This document shows, piece after piece, positions 20,478-26,804 of a stretch of 26,804 nucleotides of DNA. The position numbers were made by a program, and so were the translations under genes. The first letter of the stretch is position 1. Each line of letters opens with the position of its first letter. Under the pieces are notes generated by a model, which searched no databases, was not told where the DNA came from, and saw nothing but the letters and a program-made list of their open reading frames with translations. This DNA is from DATAES01 sp036493595 (GTDB lineage: Bacteria; Actinomycetota; Acidimicrobiia; Acidimicrobiales; JACDCH01): the NCBI GenBank assembly GCA_036493595.1, contig DASXPN010000060.1, positions 1 to 26,804 of the forward strand. Direction: 5' to 3'.

Positions 20478-22667
20478 CTACGGACCCGGGCCGTTCGCGG
20501 CCGCAGTCGTCGGCGGTTCGGTCGCCGCGGGCGCCGTCGTCGGCGCGGCCGTAGTGGCCGGGACGGTCGGGACCGGGACGGTCGTCGACGAGGATCCGGG
20601 GACCGTGGTGTCCGTGCTCGACGTCGTCGTGAGATCCGAGTTCAACACCTTGCCCGGGAACGACTTCGGGTTCACGAAGTTGCCGACATCCATCCCGTCG
20701 GTGATGGCACTCATGTACTTGTTGAACATCGTCGCCGGGAAGGTGCCGCCGAACACGACCCGCCCGTGCACGTTCGTCATCGGCTTCGGGGTTTCGTAAC
20801 CCATCCACACCGCGGTCGTGTAGCCGTTCGGGGTGAAGCCGACGAACCACGCGTCCTTGTTGTCCTCGGTCGTGCCCGTCTTCCCTGCGAGCGGCTTGCC
20901 GAAGTACGCGCCGTTGCCGGTGCCGCCGTGCACGACGCCTTGCATCGCGAACGTCACGAGGTCGGACTGCGGTTGCGTCAGAACCTGCGCCTGCGGCTGG
21001 TCGAAGCTCACGACCGTGCCATCCGGGCGCACCACTTTCACGATCGCAGTCGGTGTGATGTGCACGCCGCGATGTGCCCACGTCGAGTAGCCCGATGCCA
21101 TGTCGAGCGGAAACACCTCGCCACCGCCGAGCACCAGCGAGTCCACCACCGGAAGTTGCGTGGTGATGCCCATCTGCTCCGCGAGCGGTACGACGTTCTC
21201 CGGCTTCACCTTCGCCATCAGCTGCGCGAACACGGTGTTGGACGACACCTTGGTCGCATCGATCAGGTTGAGCACTCCACTGCTCGGCTCCGCGTTGTGC
21301 ACGTGCCAGTCGGCGCCACCGTTGGCTTTGGGGATCACGATCTCGCTCGGCGCGTTGAACAGGGAATTCAACGAGATGCCTTGCTGTACGGCCGCGCTCA
21401 ACACATACGGCTTGAACGACGAACCGGCCTGACGCCCACTCCCGCCGCCGCCGGGCACGGCGAGGTTGACCTTGTCGTTGGCGAAGTCGCGCCCGCCGAT
21501 CATCGCCTTGATCTGGTTGTTCGGATCGAGCGACACCAGCGACGCAGCCGGGTCGTCAGGGTTGTCGAGCGTGCTCGTCACGGCGTCCCACGCCTTGGCT
21601 TGCATCCCCAGGTCGAGCGTCGTGTAGATGCGCAACCCGCCTCCGAATATCTCCGCGTCGGAGAATCCGTGCTGGTTCAGTTGTTGCTTGACGTACTCGA
21701 CGAAGTACTGCGAGCCGACGTCAGCACCGCGCAGGTAGTCGACACCTTGCGAGTCGCGCCGCGCGAGGATCGTTCCGTTCGGGTTGTCGAAGCTGAGAAC
21801 GGTGAACGGCACCGCGTCCGCTTGCTGCATCTGATCGCTGGTGATGCGCTTCATGTCGAGCATGCCCTGCAGCACGCTGTGACGGCGGAACTCCGCCTCC
21901 TTCACCTGCGCGGGGATCGCACCGTCGGCGGTCTCCGGTGAGCGGATGAGTCCGGCAAGATACGCGGCCTCCGGCAGTGTGACCTGCGAGAGGTCGTGGC
22001 CGAAGTACGTGCGTACCGCGGCGCCGATGCCGTACGCGCCACGCCCGAAGTACACGACGTTGAGGTAGCGCTCGAGGATCTGCTGTTTCGTGAACTGCTG
22101 CTCGACTTTGATCGAGAGCACTGCTTCTTTGAGCTTGCGCGAGAGTGTGCGCTCGCTCGAGAGGTACACGGTCTTCACGTATTGCTGCGTGATCGTGGAT
22201 CCGCCCTGCTCCGAACCCTTGTTGCGAATGTCCGCCCACAGCGCGCGCAAGGTCCCGACCGGATCGACGCCGGGATGATTGAAGAAGCCACGGTCCTCCG
22301 CCGCCAGCACTGCGTCGACCATGACCTGTGGCACTTGATCGAGCGTCACGTTCTGGCGGTCCTGCTCGCCGTGCAGGCTCGCGATCGCGTTGTCCGCCGT
22401 GCAGGCACCGGTGACGTCGGCCCCACAGATGAACGACGTCTGCGCTTGGATGCGCTCCGGGGGTAACTGGACGTTCGCGACGACGTAGCCGACGCCGGCG
22501 ATGCCGGCGACGAACAACAGGCCCAGCAGAAAGAACGCGCGACGCCAGCGCCAGAAGATGCTCTTGCGCTTCCCGTTGGGTTTCAGGTCGGCCGGGTGGG
22601 GCGTTCGTTTGCGCTTCACTCGACGCGCCGTCGCCCGCGTGTTGGTCCGGCGGTTCTGTGGCGGCAT
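20478..22667 (-). CDS. ponA: Class A penicillin-binding protein (bifunctional peptidoglycan synthase)
   Basis: This 729-aa protein has a basic cytoplasmic start (about 1-40), one anchor helix (about 43-65), a GT51 glycosyltransferase domain and a transpeptidase domain. GT motifs: A-A-E-D-R-G-F-F-N-H-P-G-V-D (catalytic E124), G-G-S-T-I-T-Q-Q and R-Y-L-N-V-V-Y-F-G-R-G-A-Y-G-I. Transpeptidase motifs: S416-S-F-K419, S-S-N and K596-T-G-T. It polymerises and crosslinks peptidoglycan outside the membrane. The last 70 or so residues are a Thr/Pro/Ser/Ala stalk, as in mycobacterial PonA1. It starts 13 nt after the upstream membrane gene, and DUF5318 lies three genes upstream, so this cluster is cell-wall related. 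Confidence 0.95.
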   Translation of the reverse strand: MPPQNRRTNTRATARRVKRKRTPHPADLKPNGKRKSIFWRWRRAFFLLGLLFVAGIAGVGYVVANVQLPPERIQAQTSFICGADVTGACTADNAIASLHGEQDRQNVTLDQVPQVMVDAVLAAEDRGFFNHPGVDPVGTLRALWADIRNKGSEQGGSTITQQYVKTVYLSSERTLSRKLKEAVLSIKVEQQFTKQQILERYLNVVYFGRGAYGIGAAVRTYFGHDLSQVTLPEAAYLAGLIRSPETADGAIPAQVKEAEFRRHSVLQGMLDMKRITSDQMQQADAVPFTVLSFDNPNGTILARRDSQGVDYLRGADVGSQYFVEYVKQQLNQHGFSDAEIFGGGLRIYTTLDLGMQAKAWDAVTSTLDNPDDPAASLVSLDPNNQIKAMIGGRDFANDKVNLAVPGGGGSGRQAGSSFKPYVLSAAVQQGISLNSLFNAPSEIVIPKANGGADWHVHNAEPSSGVLNLIDATKVSSNTVFAQLMAKVKPENVVPLAEQMGITTQLPVVDSLVLGGGEVFPLDMASGYSTWAHRGVHITPTAIVKVVRPDGTVVSFDQPQAQVLTQPQSDLVTFAMQGVVHGGTGNGAYFGKPLAGKTGTTEDNKDAWFVGFTPNGYTTAVWMGYETPKPMTNVHGRVVFGGTFPATMFNKYMSAITDGMDVGNFVNPKSFPGKVLNSDLTTTSSTDTTVPGSSSTTVPVPTVPATTAAPTTAPAATEPPTTAAANGPGP

Positions 22668-22680
22668 GGGGGAGGTGCCT

Positions 22681-23976
22681 TTACAGGCGGGCCGATCGTA
22701 CCAATAGGGCCGCGACGATCCCCATCGCCCCCGCGGCCACCGCGGTCACGCGACGGACCTGTGCAGGAGCCGACGGCGGACTCGTGCCGCCATCGAGCAT
22801 CAGCCGCACCGGGCCCGGGCCCTGCCATGTCGCGCCGAGTATGAACAGCGCGACACCGGCAAGGAGCCCGGAGGCGGTCGCCAGCGCGACCCCCTGCGTG
22901 TAGGCGCGCAGGCCCGTCAGCCGTAGCCATGACCATGCCGTCGGCCGGAGGACAAGCCACGCCGAGAGCGCGATCGCGACCGCGTCGAGCGGCTCCGGCC
23001 TCGGCCGCGGCGCGCCCGAGCGCTCTGGACTGTGCTCGTGCACAATTTCGGACCCTGCGAGCGCGAACGCGCCGAAAGCACACGCGGCGAGCGCAAAGCG
23101 GCCGATGCCCGAGCCACCCGCGATCGCGTCGACAAGAACGACTGCGCCTGGAAGCGTGGCCAGCAGCGCGAGCGGTCCGCCGAGCATGAGCGCGAGGACG
23201 GTCGCGGCTGCAAGTGGACGCGCCGCATCGAGTGCACCTGCGTATGGACCGGCTGCGGCGACGAGCGTCCAGAGCGCGATCGCGGTGACGAAGGGAAATG
23301 CCGGAGCGCGCTCGCTGATCGCAGGAGCGGCGACCGTGAGCAGGCCGGCCAGCGCGAACGCGACCGCGACCCATCGACCTGCCGACGAGCTCGCGACTGC
23401 AGGGCCGACACGCAACGCCTCGGTGAGCGCGACCGGCACGACGACCACCAGCGGCGAGCGCGGCGATTCGGTGCCGGCCACGACGATGACGGCGCACGCA
23501 ACGAGAACGAGCGCGGCACCGCCGCGGCCACCTGCGTGCACGCCGATGGCAGCGACGACGACACCGGTCGCGACAGCCGCGGTGGCTCGAGGGTGGTTGT
23601 GTCCCGCGATCGCCACCAAGGCCGCGGCGGCCGCAATGCCGAGCAAGGGTGCGACCGTCGATGGCGATCCCACTTGGCCGAACGCGAGCGCAGCAGTGAG
23701 CACCGACACGGGAGCGGCGGAAGCGCCGAAGGCGCGGAACCCGAGCAGCGCAACGCCGATCGACGCGGCCATCGCGATGTCGTCCGGTGCCAACCGCCCG
23801 ATGTGTGGATGCTGCCCCGCCACGAGCACGACGGCCCACGCCGCCGCGGCGATGCCACACCCGACGCGTCCCCACTCTTCCGGCTCCGCGACAACGAGGA
23901 GCGCGGTCATGAAAGCGGCGACAGGCGCCACGAGCGCAACGACCATGACGACGTTGGCCCACACGCTTGCGTTCAC
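22681..23976 (-). CDS. Ala/Val-rich polytopic membrane protein
   Basis: This 431-aa protein starts at a GTG overlapping the upstream gene's stop (GTGA). Most of its length is hydrophobic, with perhaps 12-14 helices of low complexity (Ala, Val, Gly, Leu), and a charged loop near residue 320 (H-E-H-S-P-E-R-S-G-A-P-R-P-R-P-E). No catalytic or transport motif stands out. A few His (G-Q-H-P-H-I-G-R, A-G-H-N-H-P-R) sit in loops. It may be a flippase- or polymerase-like envelope protein, judging only from its place between DUF5318 and a PBP. The PBP start follows after 13 nt. A membrane protein is certain, its function not. Confidence 0.7.
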   Translation of the reverse strand: MNASVWANVVMVVALVAPVAAFMTALLVVAEPEEWGRVGCGIAAAAWAVVLVAGQHPHIGRLAPDDIAMAASIGVALLGFRAFGASAAPVSVLTAALAFGQVGSPSTVAPLLGIAAAAALVAIAGHNHPRATAAVATGVVVAAIGVHAGGRGGAALVLVACAVIVVAGTESPRSPLVVVVPVALTEALRVGPAVASSSAGRWVAVAFALAGLLTVAAPAISERAPAFPFVTAIALWTLVAAAGPYAGALDAARPLAAATVLALMLGGPLALLATLPGAVVLVDAIAGGSGIGRFALAACAFGAFALAGSEIVHEHSPERSGAPRPRPEPLDAVAIALSAWLVLRPTAWSWLRLTGLRAYTQGVALATASGLLAGVALFILGATWQGPGPVRLMLDGGTSPPSAPAQVRRVTAVAAGAMGIVAALLVRSARL

Positions 23977-24530
23977 CCGCTGAGCCCGGCGAGCGCGAGC
24001 GCGGCGACGCCGAACACGATTGCCGCGCGCGTCCGCGCGTGGGCGGTGCGATCGTCAGAGGCGACGGATGTGACTGCCGCGGCGATCGCGACCGCCACAA
24101 GCGAGGCGATCAGCCGCGCAACAACCGCTCCGCCGGGCGCAGGACCGACGGTGAGATCGGCAGCGGCGATCGCGAAAGGCGCCGACGCGACGAGGACCGA
24201 GACATGCCGGACGCGCCCGCGCGTTGCCTCCACCGGCCACACCGGTACGCAACAGACGAGCGCGACGGCCGTCAGCCAGGACGCCGTGACCGCGGCGGCA
24301 TCTCCCGTCCATCCCGCCGGGCCGAGCACCGCTTGCGCGCCCGCGATCGCGCCGAGCGAAGACGAACCCCAACGGACGAGCGCGGCCGTGCATGCCATGC
24401 CGACCGCGAGCGCGCGCTGATGGCTCGCGCTGGCGACGGCCAACAGCACAGCGAGCACGACGATGTCGCCACGCGATGTCGCGCCGAGCACCAGCGCGGC
24501 GAGCCCCGCACTCGCAGGTGCCAAGGGCAC
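23973..24530 (-). CDS. Ala-rich membrane protein, start uncertain
   Basis: This protein has 185 aa from the GTG at 24530. It has about five to six hydrophobic helices, very Ala/Val-rich, and no recognised motif. It overlaps the next gene by GTGA, so it belongs to the DUF5318-PBP operon. The start is unclear. The frame is open into the DUF5318 gene; a GTG at 24641 would overlap that gene by 52 nt; and a CTG at 24593 would give a 4-nt CTGA overlap like the other joints in this operon. None has a good ribosome site. Possibly it forms a pair with the 431-aa protein, perhaps a split larger transporter. Confidence 0.55.
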   Translation of the reverse strand: MPLAPASAGLAALVLGATSRGDIVVLAVLLAVASASHQRALAVGMACTAALVRWGSSSLGAIAGAQAVLGPAGWTGDAAAVTASWLTAVALVCCVPVWPVEATRGRVRHVSVLVASAPFAIAAADLTVGPAPGGAVVARLIASLVAVAIAAAVTSVASDDRTAHARTRAAIVFGVAALALAGLSG

Positions 24531-24589
24531 GTGAGCCAGCAGCGCGCGTCCCGGCGCCGGTCGCGCTGGAGGCGTGAGGTCTCGAACGC

Positions 24590-24991
24590 TCAGCTGCGCC
24601 GAGCCCGCCCGACGGGGAACACCCTCGCCAGGTGGTTCCACGAGCAGTTCGGGCACACCTCGACGACGTAACACGCCATGTCCGCCGGGCGGCGCTTCAG
24701 CTTGGCGAGCTCGTCCTTCGAACTGATGCATCGCCCGAACGGCGGGAGCCCCGGACCGAACACGTACGAGACGAGGACCACATTGCTCTCTTCGCAGATC
24801 GGGCACTCGATCGACGTCGGATCGCCGAGCTCACGTGCGGCCCGGACGAGCTCGGGATGGGCATCGCACACTTCGTGGCGGGCCAACCGCTTCTTCCGGT
24901 ACTCCGCCACCAACGCCTGCCGCGCCAATCGATAGTCGATGGTGCCGGGCTGGCTGGTCGCCGCCCCCTGAATGGCTTCGGGCCGGAACAT
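24590..24991 (-). CDS. DUF5318-family zinc-binding protein
   Basis: This 133-aa protein reads from the ATG at 24991; the frame is open to 25171 but without family-like sequence. The N-terminal half is helical and basic (I-D-Y-R-L-A-R-Q-A-L-V-A-E-Y-R-K-K-R-L). The second half has two knuckles, C63-x2-C66 (E-C-P-I-C) and C113-x2-C116 (V-C-P-N-C-S-W-N-H), forming a zinc ribbon. This matches the actinobacterial DUF5318 family, which sits next to ponA1 in mycobacteria (Rv0049, as I recall). First gene of the minus-strand cell-wall cluster, divergent from padR. A TACCCT -10-like box lies about 10 nt upstream of the ATG. Biochemical role unknown. Confidence 0.8.
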   Translation of the reverse strand: MFRPEAIQGAATSQPGTIDYRLARQALVAEYRKKRLARHEVCDAHPELVRAARELGDPTSIECPICEESNVVLVSYVFGPGLPPFGRCISSKDELAKLKRRPADMACYVVEVCPNCSWNHLARVFPVGRARRS

Positions 24992-25218
24992 CTGTCGTCC
25001 GAGGGTAACGGGTGCCCAACCCACCGTGTGGCTGCCTCTTCGGGCACTCGTCGGGAACCTGGGTGACGCCAGTGCTCGACTCCACCCAAGACGCCGGCCC
25101 GGGAAGCGCCAGCGTCGGGCCGGCACGCATGCGGAGGCAGGAGCGAAGCGACGCCCACAGCATGCAGACAAGATCGATGCATCGAATCGATATGTCGATC
25201 CGCTATCATGAGCGGAGC
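24992..25218. other. Divergent intergenic region with strong inverted repeat
   Basis: No gene is supported here, though frames from both sides remain open. It contains a perfect 9-bp inverted repeat GCCGGCCCG-N14-CGGGCCGGC (25093-25101 and 25116-25124) and smaller CTGG/CCAG and GGGTG/CACCC pairs at about 25059-25087. The padR promoter lies at the right end. It may hold an RNA structure or a regulator-binding site. Confidence 0.45.
25174..25209 (+). promoter_or_regulatory. padR promoter with palindromic operator candidate
   Basis: A -10 hexamer TATCAT (5 of 6 consensus, 25204-25209) ends 9 nt before the padR ATG, so the transcript is leaderless or nearly so. The region of the -35 holds the perfect 12-bp palindrome TCGATGCATCGA (25174-25185) and further ATCGAT/TCGAT repeats to 25199. 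Such a site over a promoter is a natural place for PadR autoregulation. Confidence 0.55.
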
Positions 25219-25830
25219 ATGATCGATCTGGCCGTCCTTGGCCTTCTGAAGGAGCAGGATCTCCACGGGTACGAGTTGCGCAAGCGGCTCGCCGACCTGC
25301 CTGGCGCTCGGTCGAGCGTCGTGTCGTTCGGGTCGCTGTATCCCGCGCTCAATCGCCTCGAGCGCGGTGGCCTCGTGAAGGGTGTCGAGGCCAACGTCCG
25401 CACCGATCGCCCCGTGCCCTCGAGCGGATCGCTGGCCGGAGAGCTCGCCGCCTTCCGTGCCCGCCATCTCCCCGCCGCCGGCGGCCGGAGCAAGAAGGTC
25501 TACGGCATCACGCCCCGCGGCGAGACCCAGCTCGTCGCGCTGCTCACCGATCCGCAGGCCTCCGACGAGCGCACCTTCGCACTCAAGGTCGCGTTCTGCC
25601 GCCACCTCTCCACCGCCGAACGCATCGCCATGTTCGAGCGCCGCCGCGCCGAGCTCCTCGCCCGAGGTGCCGAACGCCAACGTGACGCCAACACGAACGA
25701 CGGTGTCCTCGATCGCTACCGACGCATGTTGCGCGAACGCGACGACGAATCCCTGTCCCACGACCTCGCCTGGCTCGAACGGCTGATCGCCGACGAGCGC
25801 GGCCAAGCACCGGAGGAAGCCCCCTCATGA
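25219..25830 (+). CDS. PadR-family transcriptional regulator
   Basis: This 203-aa protein reads from the ATG at 25219; an ATG at 25192 is an alternative, but it lies upstream of the -10 box. The winged helix-turn-helix is clear: M-I-D-L-A-V-L-G-L-L-K-E-Q-D-L-H-G-Y-E-L-R-K-R-L, then V-S-F-G-S-L-Y-P-A-L-N-R-L-E and, in the wing, K-V-Y-G-I-T-P-R-G-E. About 35 extra residues are inserted between the recognition helix and the wing strand, longer than in typical PadR proteins. A helical C-terminal dimerisation domain follows. The TGA overlaps the ino1 ATG (ATGA), so PadR and Ino1 are co-translated; the same pair occurs in mycobacteria (Rv0047c-Rv0046c, as I recall). Confidence 0.92.
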   Translation: MIDLAVLGLLKEQDLHGYELRKRLADLPGARSSVVSFGSLYPALNRLERGGLVKGVEANVRTDRPVPSSGSLAGELAAFRARHLPAAGGRSKKVYGITPRGETQLVALLTDPQASDERTFALKVAFCRHLSTAERIAMFERRRAELLARGAERQRDANTNDGVLDRYRRMLRERDDESLSHDLAWLERLIADERGQAPEEAPS

Positions 25831-26804
25831 CCGACCACACGATCCGCCTCGCCATCGCAGGTGTCGGCAACTGCGCCAGCTCACTGCTCCAGGGCATCGA
25901 GTATTACAAGGACGCCGATCCCACCGAGCGGGTGCCGGGCCTCATGCACGTCGAGCTCGGCGGCTACCACATCCGCGACATCGAGCTCGTCGCCGCGTTC
26001 GACGTCGACGCGGACAAGGTCGGCATCGACACCAGCAAGGCCGTCTTCGCCGGGCAGAACAACACGATCAAGTTCAGCGAGGTTCCCCACCTCGGCGTGA
26101 CGGTGCAGCGCGGGCCGACCTTCGACGGCTTCGGCGAGTTCTACCGCGAGACCTGTGAGGAGTCGCCGGCCGAGCCCGTCGACGTCACGCAGGTGTTGCG
26201 TGACACCAAGACCGACGTGTTGGTCTCGTACCTCCCGGTCGGTTCCGACCAGGCGCAGAAGTACTACGCGCAGGCGTGCCTCGACGCGGGGGTCGCGTTC
26301 GTCAACGCGATCCCGGTGTTCATCGCGTCGGATCCCGAGTGGGCCGCGAAGTTCGAAGCCGCGGGCGTGCCGATCGTCGGCGACGACATCAAGAGCCAGG
26401 TCGGCGCCACCATCGTCCACCGCACGCTCGCCCGTCTCTTCGAGGACAGGGGCACGACGATCGACCACACGTACCAGCTGAACTTCGGCGGGAACATGGA
26501 CTTCATGAACATGCTCGAGCGCAGCCGCCTGAAGTCGAAGAAGATCTCGAAGACGAAGTCGGTCACGAGCCAGATCGACGCCGGCATCAGCGACCACGAC
26601 GTGCACATCGGTCCGTCCGATCACGTGCCGTGGCTCGACGATCGCAAGTGGGCGTTGATCCGTCTCGAAGGCCGCAACTTCGGTGACGTTCCGCTCACCG
26701 TCGAGCTGAAGCTCGAGGTGCATGACTCACCGAACTCCGCGGGCGTCATCATCGACGCGCTCCGCTGCGCCAAGGTCGCGCTCGACCGCGGCATCGGCGG
26801 CCCC
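25827..26804 (+). CDS. ino1: Inositol-3-phosphate synthase, 3' truncated by window edge
   Basis: 326 codons are present and the frame is still open at the edge; mycobacterial Ino1 is about 367 aa, so some 35-40 residues are missing. The NAD-binding start R-L-A-I-A-G-V-G-N-C-A-S-S-L is followed by F-D-V-D, S-Y-L-P-V-G-S, G-D-D-I-K-S-Q-V-G-A-T, L-N-F-G-G-N-M-D-F-M-N-M and S-K-K-I-S-K-T-K-S, matching the catalytic Lys/Asp region, and H-D-S-P-N-S-A-G near the end. It converts glucose-6-phosphate to inositol-3-phosphate with NAD as a tightly bound cofactor, feeding phosphatidylinositol and mycothiol-type thiols in actinobacteria. It is translationally coupled to PadR by the ATGA overlap. Confidence 0.97.
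   Translation, partial: MTDHTIRLAIAGVGNCASSLLQGIEYYKDADPTERVPGLMHVELGGYHIRDIELVAAFDVDADKVGIDTSKAVFAGQNNTIKFSEVPHLGVTVQRGPTFDGFGEFYRETCEESPAEPVDVTQVLRDTKTDVLVSYLPVGSDQAQKYYAQACLDAGVAFVNAIPVFIASDPEWAAKFEAAGVPIVGDDIKSQVGATIVHRTLARLFEDRGTTIDHTYQLNFGGNMDFMNMLERSRLKSKKISKTKSVTSQIDAGISDHDVHIGPSDHVPWLDDRKWALIRLEGRNFGDVPLTVELKLEVHDSPNSAGVIIDALRCAKVALDRGIGGP

Noticed and set aside
22616..24100. 494-codon minus-strand open frame
   Set aside because: Extremely Arg-rich alternate frame of the Ala/Val-rich membrane gene; the hydrophobic frame is the coding one.
1..26804. CRISPR arrays, insertion sequences, prophage or integrase genes
   Set aside because: No regularly spaced repeats, transposase or integrase motifs, or target-site duplications were seen; the tRNA-Gly is not followed by an integrase or a repeated 3' end.

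Overview
The window looks like chromosomal DNA of a high-GC actinobacterium, probably outside the mycobacteria and perhaps in Acidimicrobiia or a relative (the class is inferred). The strongest taxonomic sign is gene order. The block ino1 - padR - DUF5318 - membrane proteins - class A PBP - rpsF - ssb - rpsR - rplI - dnaB (about 15.6-26.8 kb) matches, as I recall it, the Mycobacterium tuberculosis Rv0046c-Rv0058 neighbourhood. Here panB and two small genes are inserted and dnaB has no intein. I see no phage, IS, CRISPR or plasmid signs.

Layout. (1) 1-1.75 kb: the 3' part of a CCG-domain Fe-S oxidoreductase, followed by a stand-alone degenerate receiver protein. (2) 1.77-4.74 kb, minus strand: a secreted FN3 + clan GH-A glycosidase upstream of a double-domain dCTP-deaminase-like protein. 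(3) tRNA-Gly(CCC) at 5.0 kb, then a large polytopic membrane protein. (4) 7.1-11.9 kb, an accessory envelope locus: a Ser/Thr-rich anchored protein coupled to a ferric-reductase-like di-haem membrane protein; a convergent, 3'-overlapping beta-propeller lipoprotein; a divergent TetR regulator with a tandem palindromic operator; and, coupled to TetR by a GTGA overlap, a multi-pass protein with an internally repeated D-x2-W-H-x3-G-x-D-x4-[ST]-x2-H motif and an extracytoplasmic beta-type domain. This is the best candidate for an undescribed system. (5) 11.9-13.5 kb: a structured non-coding stretch with a perfect 14-bp hairpin, a membrane-anchored hypothetical protein and a VOC-fold protein. (6) 13.5-20.2 kb, minus strand: panB, a small TM protein, rpsF-ssb-rpsR-rplI, dnaB, then a GT-C/PMT-like glycosyltransferase coupled to an EEP-family hydrolase. 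(7) 20.2-25.0 kb: a tiny zinc-ribbon protein (+), then DUF5318, two Ala-rich membrane proteins and a class A PBP (-). (8) 25.2 kb to the end: a PadR regulator coupled to ino1, which runs off the window.

Two stylistic features stand out. Stop/start overlaps of 1-4 nt join most neighbours. Several plus-strand genes have a TANNNT -10 hexamer 6-10 nt before the start codon and no Shine-Dalgarno sequence, which suggests leaderless transcripts. Convergent genes often overlap at their 3' ends (67, 171 and 29 nt). All functional calls come from reading motifs by eye; no database search was run.
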